Assembly: GCA_023434205.1 (NCBI GenBank)
Contig: JAEYTB010000109.1
Location: 1 to 8,208, forward strand
DNA from: Planctomycetota bacterium
Lineage (GTDB): Bacteria > Planctomycetota > Phycisphaerae > Phycisphaerales > UBA1924
Direction: 5' to 3'
DNA: 8,208 nucleotides
Shown: positions 1 through 7,403 of the stretch, piece after piece
Layout of the letters: every line of letters begins with the position of its first letter
How positions within the stretch are numbered: position 1 is the first letter of the stretch
Position numbers and translations under genes: made by a program
Notes under the pieces: generated by a model
The model's database searches: none
The model's input: only the letters and a program-made list of their open reading frames with translations
What the model was told of the DNA's origin: nothing

Positions 1-38
1 GGGGGGGGCGGCGGGGGGGGGGCGGGGACAGGGGCGGG
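1..38. repeat. Low-complexity G tract at window edge
   Basis: The first 38 bases are almost all G with a few C. In the actE frame they encode a Pro/Ala tail that is mostly consecutive prolines. It may be a genuine proline-rich C-terminus, which GC-rich genomes often encode, or a poly-G sequencing or contig-end artefact. The sequence alone cannot decide, but the tract lies exactly at the edge, so the residues after about 237 of ActE should not be relied on. Confidence 0.6.
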
Positions 39-755
39 CATGCGGTCAAAGTCCTGCTGGACGCGATGACGCTGCGCTTCGGGAACCTGGTCGAGCGTTC
101 CTTCCTGCGAGGCCTGGAGGGCGCGGAGGTAGGCGACCACGGCCCAGGACTCCTCCTCGGAGAGGGCGTGGGCGTAGGAGGGCATGGAGCGGACGCCGTT
201 GCGGATGACGGAGTAGATGTAGCCGTCGGCCGAGAGCGGGTCGGGGGAGTTGGGGTCGGGGGTCTTGTACTTGGGGTCGTGGAAGTTGGCGGGGGCGACG
301 GTGTACTTGAGGCCGACGAGCCCCTTGCCGTCGCCGGTGTAGCCGTGGCAGAGGGCGCAGTAGATGTTGTACTTGGTCTGGCCGAGCTTCATGAGCTCGT
401 CGGTGACCTCGAGGGGGATGGTGTCGACGAAGGTCTTGCCGTCCATGCCGTGGACGAAGACGGGGTTGCCCTTGACGAAGGACTCGCGCCGGGCCTGGAA
501 GGCGACGGCGGGGGACTCCTCGCTGGGGACGGAGGAGGCGCGGCCGAAGGGGACGGTTCCTGGGACGGTGGGGCGCATGGTGCGTCCGTCGGTGAAGAAG
601 CCGGACTTGTCCTGCGGCTTCCACTTGGGCTGGTCGTCCATGTCGGGGAAGAACTGGCGGGGCGGGTCGCCGTCGCGGTCGCCCTGGCAGCCGACTACTC
701 CCAGCGCGGCGGCGGCGAGGGCGAGCAGGAGCGTGCGGTGGGTGGCGGTCTTCAT
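1..755 (-). CDS. actE: ActE, monoheme cytochrome c lipoprotein of alternative complex III (3' end outside window)
   Basis: Peripheral c-type cytochrome of ACIII, expected on the periplasmic face, where it would pass electrons from the ActA/ActB cofactors towards an oxidase. The reading frame starts at ATG 755-753 and stays open for 251 codons to the left edge with no stop, so the gene is partial. The N-terminus is a lipoprotein signal: positive residues, a Leu/Ala stretch, then VVGC with Cys23 as the probable lipidated residue. There is one heme c site, CALCH at residues 133-137, in the context YNIYCALCHGYTGDGKG. The likely distal ligand is Met191 in RSMPSY. This is the ActE pattern of one heme in the C-terminal half. 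The start is chosen because GAGGA (766-762) sits 6 bases upstream; an in-frame ATG at 761 is too close to that site. It begins 2 bases after the actD stop. The C-terminus becomes Pro/Ala-rich and enters a C tract on the coding strand. Confidence 0.9.
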   Translation of the reverse strand, partial: MKTATHRTLLLALAAAALGVVGCQGDRDGDPPRQFFPDMDDQPKWKPQDKSGFFTDGRTMRPTVPGTVPFGRASSVPSEESPAVAFQARRESFVKGNPVFVHGMDGKTFVDTIPLEVTDELMKLGQTKYNIYCALCHGYTGDGKGLVGLKYTVAPANFHDPKYKTPDPNSPDPLSADGYIYSVIRNGVRSMPSYAHALSEEESWAVVAYLRALQASQEGTLDQVPEAQRHRVQQDFDRMPAPVPAPPPPPP

Positions 756-757
756 GG

Positions 758-1321
758 TCATTCCTCAACCAGCTCGATGCTCGTGGCGCCGGCGGACTCG
801 AGAAGGGCGCGGGTCTTGTCGGGGTCGAAGTTGGGGTCGCGGGCCTCGATGCAGACGAAGAAGCGGTCCTCGCTCGCGGAGAGGAAGCGCTCTTTCTTGA
901 GGAGCGGGTGGTGCCAGCGGGGCAGGCCGTTGAGGGCGAGCATGCCGATGATGCTCGTGAAGGCGGCGAAGAGGATGCCCAGCTCGAAGGTGACGGGGAC
1001 GAAGGGCTGCCACGCGTCGTAGGGCTTGCCCTGGACGACGAGGGGGTAGTCCTGCGAGGTCATCCACCACTGCATCAGGTAGGCCAGGCCGACGCCGGTG
1101 AAGGCGCCCATCGCGACCAGCACGGGGAGCTTGGTGCGCTTGACGCCCATGGCCTCCTCCATGCCGTGGATGGGGAAAGGGGAGAAGGAGTCCCACTTGG
1201 AGTAGCCGGCGTCGCGGACGACCTCGGCGGCGTGGAAGAGGTCGGCGGGGGAGGCGAACTCGGCCATGATGCCGTGGATGGGCTCGCCGGCCTCGGTGAC
1301 GTAGAGCTGTGTCTGGGCCAT
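758..1321 (-). CDS. actD: ActD, DUF3341 membrane subunit of alternative complex III
   Basis: Small integral membrane subunit of ACIII, 187 residues. No cofactor is known in this family; it is thought to help hold the complex together. The N-terminal soluble part has the family's characteristic wording: GIMAEFASPADLFHAAEVVRDAGY, then the FSPFPIHGMEEAMG region at about residues 46-59. Two hydrophobic helices follow, at about 65-88 (LPVLVAMGAFTGVGLAYLMQ) and 107-133 (FVPVTFELGILFAAFTSIIG). A conserved-looking GLPRWHHPLL loop and a soluble C-terminal tail complete it. The ATG at 1321 lies 1 base after the actC stop. GGGAGG (1335-1330) is 8 bases upstream, inside the actC end, so the gene is probably translationally coupled to actC. 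Assignment is by family wording and operon position; both agree. Confidence 0.92.
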   Translation of the reverse strand: MAQTQLYVTEAGEPIHGIMAEFASPADLFHAAEVVRDAGYSKWDSFSPFPIHGMEEAMGVKRTKLPVLVAMGAFTGVGLAYLMQWWMTSQDYPLVVQGKPYDAWQPFVPVTFELGILFAAFTSIIGMLALNGLPRWHHPLLKKERFLSASEDRFFVCIEARDPNFDPDKTRALLESAGATSIELVEE

Positions 1322-1322
1322 C

Positions 1323-2915
1323 TCAGTGGCCTCCCTTCTGATCGACCTGGAGGGGGGAGGACCCCAGGCCGTACGCGGCGGCGCCGGACTCTTCGGGGTG
1401 TGGGCTGGCCTGGGGGAGCACGGCCTTGAGCTCGGCCATGGCGAAGACGGGGAGGAAGCGGAGGAAGAGGAGGAAGAGGGTGACGAAGACGCCGAAGCTG
1501 CCGACGAAGATCATGATGTCGACGAGGGAGGGGGTGAACATGTGCCACTCGCCGGGGAGGAAGGCGCGGTGGAGGCTGGTGACGATGATCACGAAGCGCT
1601 CGAACCACATGCCGATGGTGACGAGGGTGGAGACGATGAAGATGACCAGCGGGCTGGTCCTCATCGCCTTGTTCCAGAAGACCTGGGGGCTGAGGACGTT
1701 GCAGGAGATCATCGTCCAGTAGGCCCACCAGTAGGGGCCGGTGGCGCGGTTGATGAAGGCGTAGAGCTCGGCCTGGCTGCCGGAGTACCAGGCGATGAAG
1801 AACTCCATGGAGTAGGCGAAGCCGACGATCATGCCGGTGACCAGGATGATCTTGGCCATGTTCTCGAGGTGTCGGAGGGTGATGAAGTCCTTCATGTTGG
1901 CGTAGAGCTCACGCGCGGGGATGAGCAGCATGAGGACCATGGCGAAGCCGCCGAAGATGGCGCCGGCGACGAAGTAGGGCGGGAAGATGGTGGTGTGCCA
2001 GCCGGGGATGACGGAGGTGGCGAAGTCGAAGGACACGATGGAGTGCACGGAGAGCACCAGGGGGGTGCTGATGCCGGCGAGGATGAGGTAGGCGGCCTCG
2101 TAGCGGTGCCAGTGGCGGCTGCTGAAGCGCCAGCCCTGGGCGAGCAGGCCGTAGACAAAGGCGCGGATCTTGTCGGTGCGGACGGGGAGGAAGGGCAGGA
2201 GGATGGGCCCGCCGTCGCCCGCGTTGCGGAGGCGCCGGTCGGCGCGGTCGCGGAGGGTGGCGAAGTCGGGGATCATGCCCATGTACCAGAAGAGCAGGGA
2301 GACGATGCCGTAGGTGGAGACGGCGAAGACGTCCCAGAGCAGCGGCGAGCGGAAGTTGGGCCAGATCCAGTTGGAGTTGGGCAGGGGGAAGAGCATCCAG
2401 GCCATCCACTGGCGGCCGACGTGGATGCCGGGGAAGGTGGCGGCGCAGATGACCGCGAAGATGGTCATGGCCTCGGCGGCGCGGTTGACGGCGGTGCGCC
2501 ACTTCTGCTTCAGGAGGCAGAGGATGGCGGAGATGAGCGTGCCGGCGTGGCCGATACCGATCCAGAACACGAAGTTGGTGATGTCCCAGGCCCAGTCGAC
2601 CTGGTTGGTGAGGCCCCAGGTGCCGATGCCGGTGATGATGAGGTAGGCGATGAACATGCCGCCGATGCCCGCGACGGTGCCGGCGAGCATGAGGGCGGGG
2701 AGCCACCAGCGCGGGGGCTTGTTCTCGGCGTAGCCGCAGATGATGTCGCTGACTTCCTTGAAGGAGCGGTTGTTGAGGACGAGCGGGGCGCGCTTGCCCG
2801 GGTCGTCGATCAGCGTGCCGTCGCCCTGGCCGGGGTCTTCCGGCGGCGTCGCGGGCGGTCGTGCCATGCCCGCCAGCCGCTGGGCGGTCAGGTGATCAGG
2901 GGGCAGGTTGCTCAT
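1323..2915 (-). CDS. actC: ActC, NrfD/PsrC-like integral membrane subunit of alternative complex III
   Basis: Polytopic membrane protein of 530 residues in the NrfD/PsrC family, the quinol-oxidising side of ACIII. In this family the helix bundle holds the quinol site next to the iron-sulfur subunit and may form proton paths. About 65 soluble residues precede the first helix (around 72-95, LPALMLAGTVAGIGGMFIAY). Further helices include FVFWIGIGHAGTLISAIL with His123, and long hydrophobic stretches through to SFGVFVTLFLLFLRFLPVF; I estimate about ten in total. The block GRQWMAWMLFPLPNSNWIWP followed by a SPLLWD motif is typical of ActC/ActF rather than of shorter NrfD proteins. The ATG at 2915 overlaps the actB stop as ATGA, with GGAG 7 bases upstream, so translational coupling to actB is likely. 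ActF has a similar fold, but the position right after actB points to ActC. Confidence 0.93.
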   Translation of the reverse strand: MSNLPPDHLTAQRLAGMARPPATPPEDPGQGDGTLIDDPGKRAPLVLNNRSFKEVSDIICGYAENKPPRWWLPALMLAGTVAGIGGMFIAYLIITGIGTWGLTNQVDWAWDITNFVFWIGIGHAGTLISAILCLLKQKWRTAVNRAAEAMTIFAVICAATFPGIHVGRQWMAWMLFPLPNSNWIWPNFRSPLLWDVFAVSTYGIVSLLFWYMGMIPDFATLRDRADRRLRNAGDGGPILLPFLPVRTDKIRAFVYGLLAQGWRFSSRHWHRYEAAYLILAGISTPLVLSVHSIVSFDFATSVIPGWHTTIFPPYFVAGAIFGGFAMVLMLLIPARELYANMKDFITLRHLENMAKIILVTGMIVGFAYSMEFFIAWYSGSQAELYAFINRATGPYWWAYWTMISCNVLSPQVFWNKAMRTSPLVIFIVSTLVTIGMWFERFVIIVTSLHRAFLPGEWHMFTPSLVDIMIFVGSFGVFVTLFLLFLRFLPVFAMAELKAVLPQASPHPEESGAAAYGLGSSPLQVDQKGGH

Positions 2916-5900
2916 GCCTTAGCTCCGAGGACGCGCAGGCTGAGGGCGTAGCCGCGGTCGTCGCGTTGACGGGAGGGGATGGTGTGGAAGGAAGCGCCGT
3001 CGCCCGGCTGGGCGGCGTGGCCGGCGTGCATCGGGGACTCGCTCCACAGATCGACGCGTTCCTTGGAGCACAGCTCGGGCTTGGGGTTCATGACGCGGAC
3101 CATGTGGCTGGTGCGGGGGCGGGTGTTGAGGTAGCCCAGGAGCCAGTAGCTGCGGCCGTTGTCGCGCATCTTGGAGACCATGCTGCCCTTGAGGAGCTGG
3201 TCGCCGAAGGTGATGGCGTTGGTGGGGCAGGCCTGCTGGCAGGCGGTCTGGAAGAAGCCGTCAGGGATGTGGTCGAGGTTGTCGAGCTTGGTCTCGATCC
3301 GCGCGGCGTTGATGCGCTGGACGCAGTAGGAGCACTTCTCCATCACGCCGCGGGAGCGGACGGTGACGTTGGGGTTCTTCTGCATGCGCTCGATCTCGTC
3401 GAGCTTCTTGCGGAGGCGCGGGGGGATGAGGTTGGGGTTGACCTTGTTGTGCTGTCCGGAGCCGGTGATGCCGCCGCGGTCGGGGGCGACGGCCTCGATG
3501 AGGTTCTTGCCGTGGTAGTCGCCGTTGAACTTGGTGACGCCGTAGTCGAAGAAGTTGAATCGGCGGACCTTGTAGGGGCAGTTGTTGGCGCAGTACCGCG
3601 TGCCGATGCAGCGGTTGTAGGTCATGTAGTTGAGGCCCTCGGGGCCGTGGACGGTGGCGTTGACGGGGCAGACCGTCTCGCAGGGGGCGTTCTCGCAGTG
3701 GACGCAGGCGACGGGCTGGTGGTGCATCGCGTCGGGGTTGTTGACGTCGCCGGTGTAGTAGCGGTCAACGCGGATCCACTGCATCTCGCGGCCCTTGGCC
3801 GTTTCCTTCTTGCCGACGACGGGGATGTTGTTCTCCGCCTGGCAGGCCAGTGTGCACGCGCCGCAGCCGGTGCAGACGGTCTGGTCGATGGTCATGGCCC
3901 ACTGGGGGCCCTTGCTGTAGATGGCGCCGTCCTGGGGCCGGTCCTTGCTCTCGTTGAAGGGGTTCTGGTAGATGGAGCGGTTGGGGGGCGTGTGGCTCAG
4001 CTCGCCGAGCTGCTCGCCCAGGTTGAGCGCATCCTTGGTGGGGAACTGGTCGCCGTAGAGGTAGTGCCCCTTGGGGATCAGCGAGTCGCCGAACTTCTGG
4101 TAGCGGGGGAGGTCCACGGTCCGCACGATGCTGGTGCGGCCCTCCATGGACCAGTGGTTCTGGGTGCTGGCGATCATGTGCTTGCCCGCGGCGGGCACGA
4201 CGACGCCGTTGGCCAGCGCCCCGGCGGGCTTGAGCGGGAAGAAGTTGACGCCGACGCCGTCGCCGACCAGGCCCGCGCTCTGGCGGCCGTAGCCGAGCAC
4301 GAGGATGACCGTCTGGTCGGCCATGCCGGGGAGGATCCAGACCGGGCCGGTCACGCTCCTGCCGTCGATCGTGACGGTGCCCATGCGGGCGTGGGGGAAC
4401 GTGTCCTTGGTGTAGATCTCGTTGGGGTCCTTCTCGGCGTAGTCGTAGGGAGCGACGTTGAGGTCCCGGGCGGTCTGCGGGCTCATCAGCATGGGGTTGT
4501 CCCACACCGTGCGGGTGCCGGCCTCGGGCAGTTCCTGGAGCCACGCGACGTTGGCGAATCGGCCGTCGGCGGGGTAGCCGACGTGGAAGACGATCTCCAG
4601 GCCCTTGGGCGCCTGGCCGCTCATGCGGACCATGCCCTCGGCGACGGCCTCGAAGTTGGCGCGCGGGGCCTGGGTGCGCTGCTGGGTGTTGGGCAGGATG
4701 CCGTCGTGCAGGGCGCGGCGCCAGGCGGCCTCGAAGTCGCCCTGGACGAAGCCGCGCCAGGCGGTGCGGACGATCTCGTAGCCGTCCACACGCTCGGCGG
4801 AGCGGTCGGTGAGCCACGTGATGAACTCAAGATCGCTCATCGCGGGCTCGTAGAGCGGCGCGATCATGGGCTGGACTGGCGCGATGACGCCGTCGTGGGA
4901 CTGCGTGTCGCCCCAGCTCTCGAGGTAGTGCGCGGCGTTGAGCGACCACGTGGAGGCCGCGGCGGTCTCGGTGGACTCAACGCTCAGGGTGATGGTCGTG
5001 GGGACCTTGGCGAAGGCCTCGGCGAAGCCGGCGGCGGCGGGCGCGTCGTAGAGCGGGTTGGCGTTGATGCAGATGAGGGTGGTGACGGCGCCGCCGCCCA
5101 TCGCCTTGGCGAGGTCGGTGATGCCCTGCGTGGAGTCCGCGGCCTCCTCCTCGCTCATGGGGAGGTAGCCGATGCTCTGGCCGGCGTTGCCCAGGGCTGA
5201 GTTGAGGGCCGCGGCGAGGGCGTGGACCTCGGGGGGCTGGGTGGGGCCGGCGAGGATGAGCGACTTGCCGCGGTTGGCGGCGTCGAGCAGGTCCTTGCCG
5301 CACTCTTCGACAAACTTGGCGGAGGCGGTGTCGCCGCCGGAGACGTCGCCGATGGCGGAGGCGATGCCGGCGGCCTCGGCGCCGAGCTTGGGCAGGACGT
5401 ACGCGGCCAGGGCGCGGGCGAAGGCGGTGACCTGCGAGGGGCTCAGGCGCATCCGGTGGTCGGCCTGGGCGCCGGTCAGGCTGAAGCCGCTCTCAACGCA
5501 ATAGAGGCGGCTCATCGTGTCCTTGGTGGACAGCACGAGGCGGGTGGCGGCGAACTGGCGGGCGTTTGCGAGCTCGCCCGGCTCCTTGTGGAGGAAGTCG
5601 CGGTCGAGGCTGACGATGACGCGCGTCTTCTCCTTGCTCATGCTGAGCACTTCGCGCATCGGCACGCCGAAGACGGTGCGTGTGCCCTCCGCGGCGGAGC
5701 GGGATTCGGCAGGGCTGTAGGAAACCCAGCGGGCCTTGGGGAACTTCTTCTTGAAGGCGGCGATCGCGGCGGCGCGCGAGGGGCTGGCCTTCTTGTCGGC
5801 GACGATGGCGAGGCCCTCGCCGCCGTTGCCGTCGAAGGGAGCGAGGTTCTGGCTCCAGGCCTTGAAGTCGTCCCAGGTGGCCTCGAGGCGGGACTTGCGG

Positions 5901-6469
5901 GCGGGGTTGTTGTAGACGGGGTACTTGAGGCGGTCGGGGTCGTAGAGGCCCATGATGCTGGCCAGGGCCCAGATGCTGGGCTTGCCCTGGTTCATGGGGT
6001 GGAGGGGGTTGCCCTCGATCTTGGTGGGGCGGCCCTCGTGGGTCTCGACGAGCAGGCCCTCGGCGCCGCCGTCGGGGCGGGGGAAGCTGGTGGCGTAGAA
6101 GAGCGGCTTGCCGGGGAGCGAGTCCTCGGGGACGACGCGCGAGTAAGGCAGGATCTTGTGGTCGGGGCGGCGGCAGCCGGGGATGGTGGCGGCGCCGGCG
6201 AGGGCCATGGACGCGCCCATGAGCTTGAGGAAGCCGCGCCGGGACTCGCCCGACTCGCCCTCGGCGCGCTCGAGCTCGGAGGCGCCGGCGGGGAACTCGC
6301 GCTCGAGGAAGTCGCGGAACTCGCCGGTGTCGGCGACCTCGTCGAGGCTGCGCCAAGCCTTCTGCCCGTTGATCGTGCCGGAGGCCGCGGCGAGCGAGGC
6401 CAGCTCGGCCTTTCCGGGACGCTTGTTCTCACCCTTCGCGGTGGAAGGGCACTGGTCGAGGTTGCTCAT
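2912..6469 (-). CDS. actB: ActB, molybdopterin-oxidoreductase-like / iron-sulfur fusion subunit of alternative complex III
   Basis: Large periplasmic subunit, 1185 residues. The N-terminal two thirds resembles the molybdopterin oxidoreductase catalytic chain, which in ACIII is reported to carry no molybdenum cofactor. The C-terminal third is a ferredoxin-like electron wire. Residues 1-75 form a leader containing KAWRSLDEVADTGEFRDFLE. The Tat motif SRRGFLK follows at 76-82, then a hydrophobic stretch ending TIPGC (Cys99), a lipobox-like site. Iron-sulfur ligands form four groups: C866, C869, C872, C876; C922, C925, C930, C934; C954, C960, C964; C1046, C1049, C1077, C1081. These 15 cysteines fit three [4Fe-4S] clusters and one [3Fe-4S], as known for ActB. 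The ATG at 6469 has AGGA 7 bases upstream and lies 21 bases after actA. The subunit would take electrons from the ActC quinol site towards the ActA/ActE hemes. The third group has CIGTRYC where a standard cluster would have CxxC, giving three rather than four ligands. Confidence 0.95.
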   Translation of the reverse strand: MSNLDQCPSTAKGENKRPGKAELASLAAASGTINGQKAWRSLDEVADTGEFRDFLEREFPAGASELERAEGESGESRRGFLKLMGASMALAGAATIPGCRRPDHKILPYSRVVPEDSLPGKPLFYATSFPRPDGGAEGLLVETHEGRPTKIEGNPLHPMNQGKPSIWALASIMGLYDPDRLKYPVYNNPARKSRLEATWDDFKAWSQNLAPFDGNGGEGLAIVADKKASPSRAAAIAAFKKKFPKARWVSYSPAESRSAAEGTRTVFGVPMREVLSMSKEKTRVIVSLDRDFLHKEPGELANARQFAATRLVLSTKDTMSRLYCVESGFSLTGAQADHRMRLSPSQVTAFARALAAYVLPKLGAEAAGIASAIGDVSGGDTASAKFVEECGKDLLDAANRGKSLILAGPTQPPEVHALAAALNSALGNAGQSIGYLPMSEEEAADSTQGITDLAKAMGGGAVTTLICINANPLYDAPAAAGFAEAFAKVPTTITLSVESTETAAASTWSLNAAHYLESWGDTQSHDGVIAPVQPMIAPLYEPAMSDLEFITWLTDRSAERVDGYEIVRTAWRGFVQGDFEAAWRRALHDGILPNTQQRTQAPRANFEAVAEGMVRMSGQAPKGLEIVFHVGYPADGRFANVAWLQELPEAGTRTVWDNPMLMSPQTARDLNVAPYDYAEKDPNEIYTKDTFPHARMGTVTIDGRSVTGPVWILPGMADQTVILVLGYGRQSAGLVGDGVGVNFFPLKPAGALANGVVVPAAGKHMIASTQNHWSMEGRTSIVRTVDLPRYQKFGDSLIPKGHYLYGDQFPTKDALNLGEQLGELSHTPPNRSIYQNPFNESKDRPQDGAIYSKGPQWAMTIDQTVCTGCGACTLACQAENNIPVVGKKETAKGREMQWIRVDRYYTGDVNNPDAMHHQPVACVHCENAPCETVCPVNATVHGPEGLNYMTYNRCIGTRYCANNCPYKVRRFNFFDYGVTKFNGDYHGKNLIEAVAPDRGGITGSGQHNKVNPNLIPPRLRKKLDEIERMQKNPNVTVRSRGVMEKCSYCVQRINAARIETKLDNLDHIPDGFFQTACQQACPTNAITFGDQLLKGSMVSKMRDNGRSYWLLGYLNTRPRTSHMVRVMNPKPELCSKERVDLWSESPMHAGHAAQPGDGASFHTIPSRQRDDRGYALSLRVLGAKA

Positions 6470-6490
6470 CGGGGAGTCCTTCGGTGCTGC

Positions 6491-7186
6491 TCAGTAGTGG
6501 CAGGCGCCGCAGTTCTGCGGGGGCTGGAGGTCGAGCGACTGGAGGAGGCGGGAGGCGTCGGCGCTGGCGCGGTCGCTCAGGTGCTGCTCCACCCACTGCA
6601 GGCGGGTGAGCTTGTCGTGGTGCTCGGGCTCAAGGACGGCCTGCTCGGGGTTGCGGTGGCAGTCCAGGCACCAGCTCATCGAGAGCGACTGGGCCTGGTA
6701 CACCACGGGCATGGCGGTGATCTGGCCGTGGCAGGAGTAGCAGCTCACGCCGGCCTTGAGGTGGATGCTGTGGGGGAAGTTGGCGACGTAGTCGGGCAGC
6801 TTGTGGATTCGCCGCCACTCGATCGAGGCGTCCGACGCGTACGCCGTGCGGATGAACTCGGTCTTGGCCTTGTGGGCGTCGGACTCGTTGAAGGCGGTGA
6901 GGGAGCCCGCGGCGTGGCAGCCGTGGCAGGTGGCGACGTTGGGGATGTTGGCCTCGTAGGAGGTCTCAACCTTGGTGTGGCAGTAGCGGCAGTCCATACC
7001 GAGCTGGCCGGCGTGGATCTGGTGATTGAAGCCGCCGCCGGGCTGGGTGGGCATGTAGCCCACCTCCCAGAACTTGGGGGTGGCGTAGTAGTAGAAGGCG
7101 CCAACGATGCTGGAGAGACCAACGACCGAGGCCACCGCGATGACGGTGGGGAGGGTGTTGGTCCACTTCGGAAAGATCACCGACAC
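6491..7186 (-). CDS. actA: ActA, membrane-anchored pentaheme cytochrome c of alternative complex III
   Basis: First gene of the act operon, 231 residues. One N-terminal hydrophobic helix (about 13-34, PTVIAVASVVGLSSIVGAFYYY) acts as an uncleaved anchor, and the rest would be periplasmic. Five heme c motifs are visible: CRYCH 66-70, CHGCH 87-91, CYSCH 149-153, CLDCH 173-177 and CGACH 226-230. The last is one residue from the C-terminus. Further His residues (H55, H58, H139, H142) could be distal ligands, as in bis-His multiheme cytochromes. Five hemes plus one anchor is the ActA pattern. The start codon is GTG at 7186-7184, supported by GGGAG (7197-7193) 6 bases upstream; no in-frame ATG lies ahead of the anchor. 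Stop is TGA at 6493-6491, followed by the actB ribosome binding site. Confidence 0.94.
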   Translation of the reverse strand: MSVIFPKWTNTLPTVIAVASVVGLSSIVGAFYYYATPKFWEVGYMPTQPGGGFNHQIHAGQLGMDCRYCHTKVETSYEANIPNVATCHGCHAAGSLTAFNESDAHKAKTEFIRTAYASDASIEWRRIHKLPDYVANFPHSIHLKAGVSCYSCHGQITAMPVVYQAQSLSMSWCLDCHRNPEQAVLEPEHHDKLTRLQWVEQHLSDRASADASRLLQSLDLQPPQNCGACHY

Positions 7187-7201
7187 GGGCGTCTCCCTGT
7201 G

Positions 7202-7215
7202 AGTGACAGGTCACT
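7202..7215. promoter_or_regulatory. Perfect 14-base dyad AGTGAC-AG-GTCACT ahead of actA
   Basis: AGTGAC at 7202-7207 and GTCACT at 7210-7215 are exact inverted repeats with a 2-base spacer. The dyad is 16 bases upstream of the actA GTG, next to its GGGAG ribosome binding site. With a 2-base centre it is a poor RNA hairpin unless inner pairs open, so a protein operator or a weak translation-modulating structure are both possible. No regulator is identified. Confidence 0.4.
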
Positions 7216-7243
7216 GGGCCGAAAGCGTGAAAAACGGCGGGAT

Positions 7244-7283
7244 AAAAAAGGCACCCCGTACGGGGCCGAACCCCGTGAGGGGT
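7244..7283 (-). terminator. Attenuator-like leader structure upstream of actA
   Basis: Read on the minus strand, CCCC-GTAC-GGGG (7265-7254) forms a short stem. Four bases later comes a run of six T (7249-7244), the layout of an intrinsic terminator, but placed about 57 bases before actA rather than after a gene. Just upstream ACCCC-TCAC-GGGGT (7283-7270) forms another stem. The second arm of that stem can instead pair with the first arm of the terminator stem: ACGGGG-TTCGG-CCCCGT (7276-7260), 6 base pairs, which would block the terminator. Segments 1:2 plus 3:4 against 2:3 is classical attenuator geometry. The terminator stem is short and G/C runs are common here, so this is suggestive only. 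Confidence 0.35.
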
Positions 7284-7296
7284 ACGACCCTATTGC

Positions 7297-7337
7297 TGTC
7301 AAACCGAAATTTCCCCACCTCGGGCCTATCCTGTCAA
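7297..7337 (-). promoter_or_regulatory. Two TTGACA hexamers, candidate -35 elements for the act operon
   Basis: TTGACA occurs at 7337-7332 and again at 7302-7297 on the minus strand, 35 bases apart, both pointing towards actA and upstream of the attenuator-like leader. Each matches the sigma-70 -35 consensus. The matching -10 positions are poor: GGAAAT at 17-base spacing (AAATTT at 19) for the first, CTCACG for the second. The 35-base repeat could therefore be a promoter pair or a repeated binding site. Confidence 0.3.
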
Positions 7338-7383
7338 GGAACCGTTCTTGTTTTACCGTAACTGAGACTCGTTCTCACTAACT

Positions 7384-7403
7384 CCTCCCGTGTTCACGGG
7401 GGG
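7384..7403 (+). promoter_or_regulatory. Inverted repeat immediately ahead of the ctaA-like ribosome binding site
   Basis: CCCGTG-TT-CACGGG at 7387-7400 is a perfect dyad that can be extended by a T-G wobble and two more C-G pairs to 7384-7403. As RNA it would form a stem of about 8 pairs with a GTTC loop, ending 2 bases before GGAGAGG (7405-7411), the ribosome binding site of the gene starting at 7419. It could affect translation initiation or be an operator; neither is shown. Confidence 0.35.

Noticed and set aside
46..768. Minus-strand 240-codon frame overlapping actE
   Set aside because: Arg/Pro-rich translation in the wrong frame. The neighbouring frame from 755 has the lipobox, the heme site and the Met ligand.
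1326..2951. Plus-strand open frame (541 codons) opposite actC
   Set aside because: It is a Glu/Asp/Gly-rich shadow of a polytopic membrane protein on the other strand, with no plausible fold or start context.
2861..5200. Long plus-strand open frame (779 codons) opposite actB
   Set aside because: It is the antisense shadow of actB. The C-ending codons of actB leave few stops on the other strand. Its translation is Gly/Val/Ala/Asp-rich low complexity with no motif, while the minus strand encodes clear heme and iron-sulfur motifs.
7363..7377. TGAGA-CTCGT-TCTCA as a Fur-type iron box
   Set aside because: Only 5-base arms with a 5-base centre. It lacks the A/T-rich core of a Fur site, so no specific regulator is named.
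5222..7381. Long plus-strand open frame (719 codons) spanning actB and actA
   Set aside because: Same antisense effect of skewed third positions. It crosses two well-supported genes and the promoter region and has no recognisable domain.
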